Positions 34,533-42,971 of a stretch of 60,776 nucleotides of DNA are shown piece after piece (the stretch's first letter is position 1; every line of letters starts with the position of its first letter). The notes under the pieces were generated by a model that worked only from the letters and a program-made list of their open reading frames with translations, made no database searches and had not been told where the DNA came from. Origin of the DNA: a bacterium (lineage in GTDB: Bacteria > Bacillota_A > Clostridia > Lachnospirales > Lachnospiraceae). The translations under genes and the position numbers were made by a program. Where the stretch lies: the NCBI GenBank assembly GCA_004562915.1, contig SFQZ01000031.1:1-60776 (forward strand), read 5' to 3'.

Positions 34533-35177
34533 TTATCTGTATTTGTGTATCATCGATTCATATTCCTCCGGTGTATCAATATCAAACAATTCTATTTCAT
34601 CTGAAGCAGATACATTTTCCAGTTGATCCGGATATTTTTTCACCAGATAAGAACCACCGCATTTGGAGGGAAGTGCCAGAAGTTCCTGAAAATATTCTTT
34701 TCCAAACAGAATCGGCGCTCCCTGCTTTTCTTCATAGGAAAGCCTGTATATTCCTTTCCCCTTTTTTTCAAACTGATCAATCATTCGCATCAGGCTTTCT
34801 TTCTTTAAAAGTGGCTGATCACAAGGGCAAAACAGACAGCCATCCATTTCTTTCATTACATCCAATCCGAGATGTATCGTATCATTACGATTCGGCAATG
34901 TATGGAAAATCACATCCACATTCTGCTGTCTGCATATTTCTCTTACTTCTTCGCTTCTTGTAACCACCACACGCCCGGCAAAAAGGTCTTCTCCCGTGAT
35001 ATCCAGGACTCTCTGAATCATGGTTTTTCCCTGGAACTCTGCCAGCAGTTTGTTACGTCCGAATCTTTTTGCCATTCCCGATGCCATAATCACGCAGCCA
35101 ATCTTTTTCTTATTATCGGAAACAAATATTTTTTTCTCTTTCACACATTCAGTCTTGATTTTTCCCATATCTGACAT
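34533..35177 (-). CDS. mocA: MocA-like molybdenum cofactor cytidylyltransferase
   Basis: A 214-residue nucleotidyltransferase of the MobA/MocA family. The signature VIMASGMAKRFGRNKLLAEF follows a variable N-terminus; CPCDQPLL is the metal-binding region. It attaches CMP (or GMP) to molybdopterin for hydroxylase-type enzymes, fitting the structural genes downstream. GAGGAA about 8 bases before ATG 35177 decides the start; an ATG five codons upstream is the alternative. Confidence 0.75.
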   Translation of the reverse strand: MSDMGKIKTECVKEKKIFVSDNKKKIGCVIMASGMAKRFGRNKLLAEFQGKTMIQRVLDITGEDLFAGRVVVTRSEEVREICRQQNVDVIFHTLPNRNDTIHLGLDVMKEMDGCLFCPCDQPLLKKESLMRMIDQFEKKGKGIYRLSYEEKQGAPILFGKEYFQELLALPSKCGGSYLVKKYPDQLENVSASDEIELFDIDTPEEYESMIHKYR

Positions 35178-35245
35178 ATATCTGTTCCTCATTTTACAAT
35201 TTCATCCGCCGCAGTTTGCAGAACCACTGCTTTGTATCATTTTTT

Positions 35246-36634
35246 CTAAATCGGAATAAAGAGTACTTTATTACTTCCTCCACATATCATTCCCAGTTCT
35301 CTGCTTTTTTCAGTGTTTAGCTGATATTCCCTGATCATTGCCTTTGAAATCTTCCTCGCCTCTCCGATTGCGGCAAATTCCACCGCACCGCCGCCAATGG
35401 TATCAATCACGGTTTTATCATTTACAAACATCATACTCCCCACCCCTCGCGGTGCGGAACCTGTTTTCTCAATGATAATGCACAAAATCCCATGCTCCTG
35501 CACATTCAGAAGTTCCTTCGAGACCGATGCGGTATGCGTGCTGTTCTTTTCCAGTATAATTTGAGCAAGAATACTGACCGCTATCTCCGCAGGAGTGACT
35601 GCCTTAATATCCAGTCCGATCGGTGCATGGATCGTTTGAATCTGATTTTCCGATACCCCTTCCTGACGCAGCTTTTCAAATGTCTTTTTCACTTTCATTT
35701 TGCTTCCGATCATACCAAGATACTGATAAGATTGCGTTAAAATAGTTTTCGCACATGTAAAATCATCTTTATGACCGCGGGTAACTACCACGTAATACGC
35801 ATCCGGTTCCAGATACTTTTCCAGATGATCAAACGAATCACAGATCACCTCATCTGCCAGCGGAAATCTTTCCCGACTGGCAAATTCTTCCCGGTCATCA
35901 ATTACCCTAATATGAAAATCCAGGCAGGATGCCATTTTTACCAGGTCACTGGAAATATGACCGGCCCCACAGATTACCAGCTCCGGCTGAACGCAAAACC
36001 ATTCTTCTTTGATAAGCGAAACATCCATTTCCGCTTCCAGAAGACCCGCCACCGCCCGCTGATACAGGGAATGACAGCCGTTTGGTTTTATTGTAATATT
36101 TTTCTCTGGATATTTTTCTTTCAATGATTCCACGTATCCTTTCCTAATCAATGTTTGTATGTGTATGGGCTCTATTTTTATGTTATCGCCTATCTTCAGG
36201 CATTTCTTTGCCAACTCAAAACGATGGATTGCTTCCGCCGCCTTTTTATGAAGAGCATGCATGCCGCAGACAATAATGATTTCGTCTACATTATCATAGA
36301 TCACCGGTTCCTCTGCATTTGGATATTTCAGCGGCAAATGCCTGGAACCATCTGCTTCAATCAGCACCTCGTCAGCATATCGACACACTTTTTCATACGT
36401 ACTTGGGGATAACGCTCTGATTTTTCCTCCTTCTCTGATTCCCGCCATCACAAAATGCCTGCTCTCCAGATGCCGGATAATCTCATCCGCATCATCCGTC
36501 AAAAGTGTATCATTTTCCACATACATATGCGTCGAGGTCGTCACAAAAACCTTTTTTCCCTGGGTTAAATATTGTTCCGCATATTGTCTGATCCATGTGG
36601 TCTTTCCGCCCGCTCCTACAAATGCCCTAATCAT
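35246..36634 (-). CDS. yqeC: YqeC-XdhC fusion for selenium-dependent molybdenum hydroxylase maturation
   Basis: A 462-residue two-domain protein. Residues 1-215 are YqeC (AFVGAGGKTTWIRQYA nucleotide loop, EADGSRHLPLKYP). From about 225 it is an XdhC/CoxI-type protein with a Rossmann domain (ELVICGAGHISSDLV), YLGMIGSKMKVKKTFE and an SAPRGVGSMMFV C-domain. XdhC proteins bind molybdenum cofactor and deliver it after sulfuration. YqeC is tied to labile-selenium hydroxylases. The fusion brings two maturation steps together. It overlaps yqeB by 8 bases. Confidence 0.85.
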   Translation of the reverse strand: MIRAFVGAGGKTTWIRQYAEQYLTQGKKVFVTTSTHMYVENDTLLTDDADEIIRHLESRHFVMAGIREGGKIRALSPSTYEKVCRYADEVLIEADGSRHLPLKYPNAEEPVIYDNVDEIIIVCGMHALHKKAAEAIHRFELAKKCLKIGDNIKIEPIHIQTLIRKGYVESLKEKYPEKNITIKPNGCHSLYQRAVAGLLEAEMDVSLIKEEWFCVQPELVICGAGHISSDLVKMASCLDFHIRVIDDREEFASRERFPLADEVICDSFDHLEKYLEPDAYYVVVTRGHKDDFTCAKTILTQSYQYLGMIGSKMKVKKTFEKLRQEGVSENQIQTIHAPIGLDIKAVTPAEIAVSILAQIILEKNSTHTASVSKELLNVQEHGILCIIIEKTGSAPRGVGSMMFVNDKTVIDTIGGGAVEFAAIGEARKISKAMIREYQLNTEKSRELGMICGGSNKVLFIPI

Positions 36635-37451
36635 TCTTTCTTCCTTTTTTCAAATACAGGTGTAAAATTGCTTCCAATACACCTCCGGCGATGCATCTGG
36701 CTTTATCCGAGATTGTAAAACAATTATCATACTCATCTATCCTCGGATCAATATCTGCAATTTTAAATCCCCTTGTCACAGGATAGCCATCCCGGATCAG
36801 TCCACGAAGCAGACCGTCAATCGTTGCTTTTACAGGGATACTTTCCTCCCCAGTCTCAATCCTTGCTATGATATCACCCTGTTTCACAATATCGGTAATT
36901 TTTTTTTCATTTTTTAGTTTTCCCTCTGCCGGACTATGAATCACCCGCTCTTTGGCATATCCGCCGATCACCCCGGGAATCCCTGTATTTTTAATTGCTG
37001 TTCCCTGATAGATCACTCTTCCCAGAGAATGTCCGCGCATGGTCTCGATCACCACATCTACATCTTTTCCGGCTTCAAATCCCGGACCCAATGCTACTGT
37101 GATATCTGCCATGCCTTTATTTGTACCAAGATTTTTCTTTGCAAGAATGGCATCTACAACTGCCATCGGCTTCAAATGCCTGATACTTGCACCCTCAGGG
37201 TCCACCAACATCACCAGTTTTCCCTCATTTAACATAATAACAGCATCTTCAATATTTTCTGCCAGAAAGCAAGTCACATCTTCCACTCGCTGCTCTCCCT
37301 GATAAACCGCCTCCGAAAATGCCACATTTCTCCTTATAGCTGAGGGAGCAGCGGCTTCAAGCACAAGCACTTTAAACCCACACTGATATAACCGATCAAT
37401 CGTTCCTGTGGCAATATCCCCGCCGCCTCTTACAATGACCAGATTTTCCAT
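36627..37451 (-). CDS. yqeB: Selenium-dependent molybdenum hydroxylase maturation protein YqeB
   Basis: A 274-residue protein of the YqeB family, known from comparative genomics as a marker of selenium-dependent molybdenum hydroxylases. It begins MENLVIVRGGGDIATGTIDR, a Rossmann-like start, and continues with EGASIRHLKP. The ATG at 37451 follows selD's stop by 5 bases; longer in-frame reading would lie inside selD. Its biochemical step is not established. Confidence 0.85.
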   Translation of the reverse strand: MENLVIVRGGGDIATGTIDRLYQCGFKVLVLEAAAPSAIRRNVAFSEAVYQGEQRVEDVTCFLAENIEDAVIMLNEGKLVMLVDPEGASIRHLKPMAVVDAILAKKNLGTNKGMADITVALGPGFEAGKDVDVVIETMRGHSLGRVIYQGTAIKNTGIPGVIGGYAKERVIHSPAEGKLKNEKKITDIVKQGDIIARIETGEESIPVKATIDGLLRGLIRDGYPVTRGFKIADIDPRIDEYDNCFTISDKARCIAGGVLEAILHLYLKKGRKND

Positions 37452-37456
37452 ATTTT

Positions 37457-38494
37457 TTATTCCAGACAAATCCAGAAATCCTCCTTTTCTGTCACATATC
37501 CCACAATTGCAGCCTGCGGGAAGTATTCTCGAAGTTCTGACAGACATGCCTGTGCTTCTTTTCTTGGAAGCGCCGCCAGGAATCCTCCGCTTGTCTGGGG
37601 ATCATAAAGAATATCCTGCATTGCACAGCTGATATCACTGCACACTTTAACCGAGCTTTCCGCATAATCCCGATTCCGATAGGCACCCACCGGAACCAGT
37701 CCCATAGAGGCCAGTTCATAAGCTTCTTCATGATAAGGAACCGCATCTACCTGAAAATGAAGGGTACATCCACTTCCCTGTGCCATCTCAAATCCATGAC
37801 CCAGCAGTGAAAAGCCAGTGACATCCGTACAGCTGTGTACCGGATAGTTTACCAGGACATTTCTGGCATCTTTATTCAAAGTTGCCATCTGTTGATAGAC
37901 CCGTTCTCTCACCTTTGGTTCCACCATATCTGCTTTGATCCCTGTAGTCAGGATCCCCACACCCAGAGGTTTTGTAAGGATCAAAGCATCTCCGGGCTTT
38001 GCGTTACTGTTTGTCCAGACTTTTTCCGGATGAACAAACCCACTTACCGCCAGTCCGTAGATTGGTTCCGCTCCCTGTATGGTATGTCCTCCGGTGATGA
38101 TCGCACCTGCTTCATACGCCGCATCATATCCGCCTCTTAAAATCTGCTGAATCGTATCCTGATTCATTTTTTCTGATATACACATAACATTTAATGCCAG
38201 CTTCGGTTCCCCACCCATAGCATAAACATCACTAAACGCATTGGTGGCCGCTATTTTTCCATAAAGATACGGATCATCCACAATGGGTGGAAAAAAATCC
38301 GTTGTCTGGATCAGCGCTGTATTTTCATCGATCACAAAAACACTGGCATCATCACTTTTATCATACCCGACGATCAGTCTTTCATCCTGATGGGTTTTCA
38401 TTCCTTCCAGCAAATGCACCAGGGTACCTGCTCCGACCTTGGCACCGCATCCGGCACATTTTGCAAGTTTTGTTAATTTTACGTCTGTTTCCAT
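37457..38494 (-). CDS. selD: Selenide, water dikinase
   Basis: A 345-residue SelD making selenophosphate from selenide and ATP. The active site is KCAGCGAK, with Cys16 and Lys19 matching the essential Cys and Lys; it is the Cys form. ATP-binding Asp motifs GYDKSDDASV and TTDFFPP are intact. No selA, selB or tRNA-Sec gene is in the window. In this context selenophosphate most likely supplies labile selenium to the molybdenum cofactor. It sits between yedF and yqeB. Confidence 0.9.
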   Translation of the reverse strand: METDVKLTKLAKCAGCGAKVGAGTLVHLLEGMKTHQDERLIVGYDKSDDASVFVIDENTALIQTTDFFPPIVDDPYLYGKIAATNAFSDVYAMGGEPKLALNVMCISEKMNQDTIQQILRGGYDAAYEAGAIITGGHTIQGAEPIYGLAVSGFVHPEKVWTNSNAKPGDALILTKPLGVGILTTGIKADMVEPKVRERVYQQMATLNKDARNVLVNYPVHSCTDVTGFSLLGHGFEMAQGSGCTLHFQVDAVPYHEEAYELASMGLVPVGAYRNRDYAESSVKVCSDISCAMQDILYDPQTSGGFLAALPRKEAQACLSELREYFPQAAIVGYVTEKEDFWICLE

Positions 38495-38504
38495 TTGTAA
38501 TCCT

Positions 38505-39131
38505 CTATGGTCGAATCAGTTTTCCGGCATTTTCCATCGTTTCTACAATTTCATACATATTTGTCACGGAACCAACCGCAAGTTTTTCTTTTATTCCATA
38601 AAAATCAAGACAAGTTCCGCAGGTCATAATATTAACTCCTTCTGCTTCCAGACTTTTCAGATCTTCCAGCGTATCCGCTCCCTCACAGGTCAGATAAGCA
38701 CCGGTATTGTAGCAGAGAATTGTCTCAGGAAGCACATCCTGTCTGGTCAGGGCAAACACGAAAGCTTTCATTAAAGCCTTTCCCAGTTTTTCTTCTCCGG
38801 TTCCCATCACATTCGCGGACAATACTACAACCATACCTTTCTTTTTTGTATCCGGGGTACATCTGATCTCCTCTTTTTCATCTGCCACCTGTGCAGGCTG
38901 CATTTTCCCGGAAGCGATCTGCATTTTCACCGCATATTCATTTTCCGCAAGTTTTTCACCGGATACCTGATATCCTTTATGGTTTGCAAATTTCTGAAGA
39001 TTCTGTACAGCGATCTCATTATCTACCATCACAGTCAGGATATCCCCCGCATGCATTTCTTCTGCTGCTTTCTTTGCATTGATTACCGGAAGCGGACACG
39101 CCATTCCTCTTGCATCAACTGTTTTTTCCAT
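38505..39131 (-). CDS. yedF: YedF: TusA-DsrE-type selenium metabolism protein
   Basis: A 208-residue protein of the selenium-linked YedF family. Residues 1-75 are a TusA domain with Cys12 in GMACPLPVINAKKA. Residues 100-205 are a DsrE-like domain with GTCLDFYGI near the end. It probably carries selenium or sulfur between the desulfurase and SelD. An AAAAGGAGG site precedes the ATG, and it starts 23 bases after the desulfurase gene. Confidence 0.85.
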   Translation of the reverse strand: MEKTVDARGMACPLPVINAKKAAEEMHAGDILTVMVDNEIAVQNLQKFANHKGYQVSGEKLAENEYAVKMQIASGKMQPAQVADEKEEIRCTPDTKKKGMVVVLSANVMGTGEEKLGKALMKAFVFALTRQDVLPETILCYNTGAYLTCEGADTLEDLKSLEAEGVNIMTCGTCLDFYGIKEKLAVGSVTNMYEIVETMENAGKLIRP

Positions 39132-39154
39132 ACTCTTTATATCCTCCTTTTTCT

Positions 39155-40288
39155 TTATAATGCCAATTCTCTCAAGGCATCGACCGCACGCTTCACTTCA
39201 TCCGGACTGTTATAATGTGAAAAGCTGAAGCGCACGGCCCCCTGTTCCACTGTTCCCAACGCCTGATGCATCAGCGGTGCACAATGGGCTCCCGACCGGA
39301 CGGCAATCCCATAATCTGTAAACAAAGCGTCGCTCACATCCCCGGAATCATAATCTCTGATATTAAGGGAAACAATCGGACATCGTTCTGCCGAAGAAAA
39401 ATCGCCATATATTTTTATGCCTTCTATCATTCTGGCCTGATTATAAAAATCCCACATCAGTTCCTGTTCTCTCCGGCGTATGACATCCATCCCCGTCTCC
39501 CGAATATAGTTTACTGCGGCACAAAGACCGGCAAGTCCATGAGCATTCAGAGTCCCTGCTTCCAAAACTGTGGGCATCTCCTCCGGATGTTTTTTTCTGT
39601 AGCTTTGTACCCCGCTTCCGCCGGACAAAAGGGGCCTTATATTAACACCTTCTCTTACATAAAGTCCTCCCGTTCCCTGAGGGCCTAAAAGACTTTTATG
39701 ACCGGTAAAGCACAAAACATCAATCTTCATTTTGCACACATCAACAGGAAATACACCTGCCGTCTGGGAAGCATCCACCACAAATAACACTCCATGTTCT
39801 TGGGCAATTTTACCAATCTGCGTAATATCGATCAGATTGCCTGTGAGATTGGACCCATGGGTGCAGATAATAGCTCTCGTATTTTTCCTTAAGTTGTCTT
39901 CTATCTCCTGATATCGTATTCTTCCCTGGCTGTCACTTTTTATGATTGTCAGCTCCACCCCTTTTTCCTCCATTTCATAAAGAGGTCGGAGAACAGAATT
40001 GTGTTCCAGTTCCGTTGTGATCACATGATCCCCGTAATTCAGAATCCCTTTGATCGCGATATTCAGACTTTCTGTGGCATTGGCCGTAAATGCGATCTGT
40101 CTGGGATTTTCCGCATGGAAGAATTCTGCAAGAACTTTTCTTGTTTCGTATATCACACGGGAAGCATCGAGAGAGCAGCCATGAGCTCCCCGCCCTGAAT
40201 TTCCCAGCATACACAAAGCTTTGGTCACTGCTTTCACAACTGTTTCCGGTTTTTTTATTGTTGTTGCCGCATTATCCAGATAAATCAT
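39155..40288 (-). CDS. EF2568-type class V aminotransferase, cysteine desulfurase/selenocysteine lyase-like
   Basis: A 377-residue NifS-like PLP enzyme of the subfamily typified by Enterococcus EF2568, which accompanies orphan selD. The start MIYLDNAATT, the Schiff-base lysine in FTGHKSLLGPQGTGG near 198, and the mobile loop RSGAHCAPLMH with its Cys near 335 are intact. It likely mobilises selenium or sulfur for SelD/YedF. It follows the DUF3343 gene by 19 bases. Confidence 0.85.
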   Translation of the reverse strand: MIYLDNAATTIKKPETVVKAVTKALCMLGNSGRGAHGCSLDASRVIYETRKVLAEFFHAENPRQIAFTANATESLNIAIKGILNYGDHVITTELEHNSVLRPLYEMEEKGVELTIIKSDSQGRIRYQEIEDNLRKNTRAIICTHGSNLTGNLIDITQIGKIAQEHGVLFVVDASQTAGVFPVDVCKMKIDVLCFTGHKSLLGPQGTGGLYVREGVNIRPLLSGGSGVQSYRKKHPEEMPTVLEAGTLNAHGLAGLCAAVNYIRETGMDVIRRREQELMWDFYNQARMIEGIKIYGDFSSAERCPIVSLNIRDYDSGDVSDALFTDYGIAVRSGAHCAPLMHQALGTVEQGAVRFSFSHYNSPDEVKRAVDALRELAL

Positions 40289-40307
40289 ACTCTCTCACCA
40301 ATCGTTT

Positions 40308-40544
40308 TCAAACCATGCATTTGTAGATACCCTGCCAGGAAATCCCATTTTTCTGCATGATTTCTTTTAATTTCCTTTCCTTTTCCGGTTTCCCACACCA
40401 TGCCAGTCCACATCCTGCTGTTATGGTTCGGGGGACAGGAATCAAACGTCCATCTGCATTTTCTTTTTTACACACCTGTTCCATAGCCATAGCTTCCGTC
40501 GTTGTGTAAAACGTAATCACCACTTTTTCTTCCTTCTTTATCAT
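40308..40544 (-). CDS. DUF3343 putative Se/S carrier protein
   Basis: A 78-residue protein of DUF3343 (Pfam calls it a putative Se/S carrier). FYTTTEAMAMEQVCKKENADG starts the fold; the conserved RLIPVPRTITAGCGLAW segment carries the likely carrier Cys near residue 45. It opens the selenium operon that continues through the desulfurase, yedF, selD, yqeB and yqeC. Carrier function is a family hypothesis, supported here by context. Confidence 0.8.
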   Translation of the reverse strand: MIKKEEKVVITFYTTTEAMAMEQVCKKENADGRLIPVPRTITAGCGLAWCGKPEKERKLKEIMQKNGISWQGIYKCMV

Positions 40545-40586
40545 ACCCTATTTTTCCTTTATAACAAAGTGTGCACCCCCGGAGGG

Positions 40587-40633
40587 TTTTTATATCATAG
40601 GAAAGTGCTTCGCATTTTCCTATGATATAAAAA
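40587..40633. terminator. 22-bp hairpin between the permease and DUF3343 genes
   Basis: Bases 40587-40608 pair with 40612-40633 over 22 positions, with one G-T pair and a TTC loop. The stem carries T and A runs at its edges, so it can end the leftward permease transcript or act in both directions. The central TATCATAGGAAA palindrome looks like a type that recurs in related genomes, so a dispersed repeat is also possible. Confidence 0.65.
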
Positions 40634-40675
40634 AGTGTCAGTGAAAACACCAACACTTTTTTCTCATATCTACTT

Positions 40676-42067
40676 TTACTCTGCAGCTTCATCCTTAGGC
40701 AGTACGATATTTAAAAGAATCGCTACAACTGCTGCCGGAACAATTCCTGAACCGCCAAAAATCAACTGAATCGTCTGCGGAAGTGCTGCCAGAATCGCTG
40801 TATTTGCTCCGATTCCATAACCAAGTCCCAGGGCAACCGAGACAATGGAAATATTTCTGGCAGTCATCGGATTTTTGGTAATCAGCTGAATACCACTTAC
40901 AACAATGGAGGAAAACATCATAACTGCCGCGCCGCCCAGTACCGACTGAGGCATGATGGAAATCAATGCTCCAACCTTCGGGAACAGACCACAGATGATA
41001 AGGAAAACACCGCCAACAGCCAGTGCAAACCGATTTACAACCTTTGTCATAGTTACCAGACCTACATTCTGAGAAAAAGAAGTATTGGGGAGTACTCCAA
41101 ATAATGCTGCGAAAGAAGAACCAAGTCCGTCGCAAATCACTCCGCCTGACAGCTCTTTGTCTGTCGCTTCTCTGGCCATACCACCTTCCATTACTCCAGA
41201 AATATCGCCCACCGTCTCAACAGCGGTAACAATAAACATGATCAATATCGGCAGAATCGCCCGCAGATCAAATACAATCTTTACCGGCATAATCTTCGGT
41301 ACTGCAAACCAGGGAGCTACTGCTACTTTATCCCAGTTCAGCACCCACGCTTTTGTATATTCCACACCTTCTGCCGTCACACCGGTCGGATCCAACACAA
41401 GTCCCATGATCATAGAAGCAATATATCCTACAATGATACCGAACAGAATCGATGCTGTAGATGTAATTCCTTTTGTGCAATGTTTTAATACCAGGATCAC
41501 AACAAGAACCAACGTGCCTAAAAACAGATTTTCCCAGGAGCCATAATCGCTTGCGCTGCTTCCGCCTCCAAAAGAACTGATTCCCACACTGATCAGTGAC
41601 AGACCAATGGACAATACGACAGTTCCCGTAACAACCGGCGGGAAAAACTTACGCAGCGGCTTAATCAGAAAACCAAGAACGGCTTCAAAAAGCCCGCCTA
41701 TGATGGATGCTCCCATAATCGCTCCATACGACAATAAACCGCCACCCAGAACACCTGCTACGGAATTGCAAACTCCGATAAATCCGGAACTGGTACCCAT
41801 AATAATCGGGACTTTTCCTCCACAGGGTCCAATTGCAAAAAGCTGTACCAGAGTAACAATGCCGGCAATCAACATTGCATTCTGCAATAGCGTAATCTGC
41901 AGTTCGGAACCTGCCGCAATCCCACATACCCCGCTGATGATCAGAATCGGTGTCAGATTTCCCACAAACATGGCAAGCACATGCTGAAGTCCCATCGGAA
42001 TTGCCTGTTTCAAAGGAATACGACCTTCAAATTCGTAAGGACTTGAATACACTTCTTCCTTTTTCAT
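40676..42067 (-). CDS. NCS2-family purine (xanthine/urate-type) permease
   Basis: A 463-residue nucleobase-cation symporter with about 14 helices. Family segments are MGLQHVLAMFVGNLTP near 25, GTSSGFIGVC near 92, and ETVGDISGVMEGG near 280, the Glu-containing substrate region. PNTSFSQNVGLV follows. An AAGGAG site precedes ATG 42067. It belongs to the xanthine/uric acid branch by resemblance. With the hydroxylase cluster and xpt it points to purine uptake. The exact base is unknown. Confidence 0.8.
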   Translation of the reverse strand: MKKEEVYSSPYEFEGRIPLKQAIPMGLQHVLAMFVGNLTPILIISGVCGIAAGSELQITLLQNAMLIAGIVTLVQLFAIGPCGGKVPIIMGTSSGFIGVCNSVAGVLGGGLLSYGAIMGASIIGGLFEAVLGFLIKPLRKFFPPVVTGTVVLSIGLSLISVGISSFGGGSSASDYGSWENLFLGTLVLVVILVLKHCTKGITSTASILFGIIVGYIASMIMGLVLDPTGVTAEGVEYTKAWVLNWDKVAVAPWFAVPKIMPVKIVFDLRAILPILIMFIVTAVETVGDISGVMEGGMAREATDKELSGGVICDGLGSSFAALFGVLPNTSFSQNVGLVTMTKVVNRFALAVGGVFLIICGLFPKVGALISIMPQSVLGGAAVMMFSSIVVSGIQLITKNPMTARNISIVSVALGLGYGIGANTAILAALPQTIQLIFGGSGIVPAAVVAILLNIVLPKDEAAE

Positions 42068-42178
42068 ATTACTATCTCCTTCTTTTGTCTTTTTATGTCC
42101 ATTAATTATAAAGGATAGGCGTGTACATTTCAAGAAAAAACAGCAACTCTCTATTACTCCAAATTTGATAAAAGGGTC

Positions 42179-42369
42179 ATGTCATTTACTGAAAAATACC
42201 TTCCTGCAGATAAAGATGTCTTTTTTAACTATACCTGTGGTGCCGACAAAAAAGGCTATACTGATTCCATACTTACGGACTTTTTAAGTTAGTGGGCGGT
42301 ATTGCCAAAAACCATCCGAACAAAGAAGAAATCGATCAGGCGGTTACATTTTACAGAAATTTGCATTGA
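42179..42369 (+). pseudogene. Unidentified coding remnant
   Basis: Two short rightward frames read MSFTEKYLPADKDVFFNYTC up to a TAG at 42290, and GGIAKNHPNKEEIDQAVTFY up to a TGA at 42367. They are in different frames but look like one broken C-terminal region. I do not recognise the family. The open frame continues upstream of 42179 for at least 16 codons without a clear start. The rest of the 42068-42423 gap holds only the permease promoter and a REP-like hairpin. Confidence 0.35.
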
Positions 42370-42391
42370 TGAACCAAAACAGGCATCTGGT

Positions 42392-42422
42392 GGACAGGGG
42401 ACAGTTTTTGTGTCCCCCGTCC
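42392..42422. repeat. REP-like palindrome GGACAGGGGACA
   Basis: Arms 42392-42403 and 42411-42422 pair at 11 of 12 positions around a 7-base GTTTTTG loop. It resembles the hairpin at 30289-30318 and abuts two gene remnants. Confidence 0.55.
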
Positions 42423-42423
42423 G

Positions 42424-42900
42424 TCAATCATATTCATATTCAAAAGATGCCTTGTCTGTTTCAAAATAAAAGATAGGGTTTCCTTTTTTACAAAAACGAT
42501 ACATTGCCTTGCAGGCTGCTCCTTCCCAGTAACCTCTTGCATTCTCAAAACAAAATCCCTGGTCATTGACATGTATTGTTCCATTTACCAAATGTCTCAT
42601 ACTCCACACACTGTGTCGGCATTCCAAAAACGGTACCATGGTAAATGGTCCCATAATACCATACCGCAGTGGGGAAAGGGAACCAAAACTTACTTTCCCA
42701 TCTACAGTCAGTTCCTGTGCCCGTATCTTCAATCGCATCCCCTGCCCGTCAAATTGATTTTCACCAATCCGGATTTTCTCTCTTTCTTTTCGGAACATTT
42801 CCGAAGGAAAAACAACATTCCACACATCACAGTCCGAAATGATCTGAATCGAACAGGTGCGCCTCTTTCCACTTTGAGGCACTGCCGGAATCACTGCCAT
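42424..42900 (-). pseudogene. Tocopherol-cyclase-like protein, truncated with internal deletion
   Basis: The 158-codon frame carries AVIPAVPQSGKRRTCSIQII, SLSPLRYGIMGPFTMVPFLE and HSVWSMRHLVNGTIHVND, which match the tocopherol cyclase-like family of Firmicutes. The expected N-terminal GWYFK segment is missing. After ARGYWEG the sequence jumps to a C-terminal-looking end with YFETDKASFEYEYD. Intact relatives are roughly twice this length. I see no good ribosome site. It is most likely a decayed gene. Confidence 0.6.
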
Positions 42901-42971
42901 AGTCTGTGAAGCAGACTTTATACATTTTTTATTCTCTTATTTACAATTCTTAATTCTATTCCAATCGAAAG

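Noticed and set aside
40468..40692. A 74-codon minus-strand frame across the 22-bp hairpin
   Set aside because: It overlaps the DUF3343 gene in another frame and is built mostly from the hairpin sequence; it has no ribosome site.
30317..42067. The recently described anaerobic urate-breakdown gene set
   Set aside because: The purine cluster has a hydroxylase, permease and xpt, but I see no ygeX, ygeY, ygeW, ygfK, ssnA or hydA homologues, so I did not claim that pathway.
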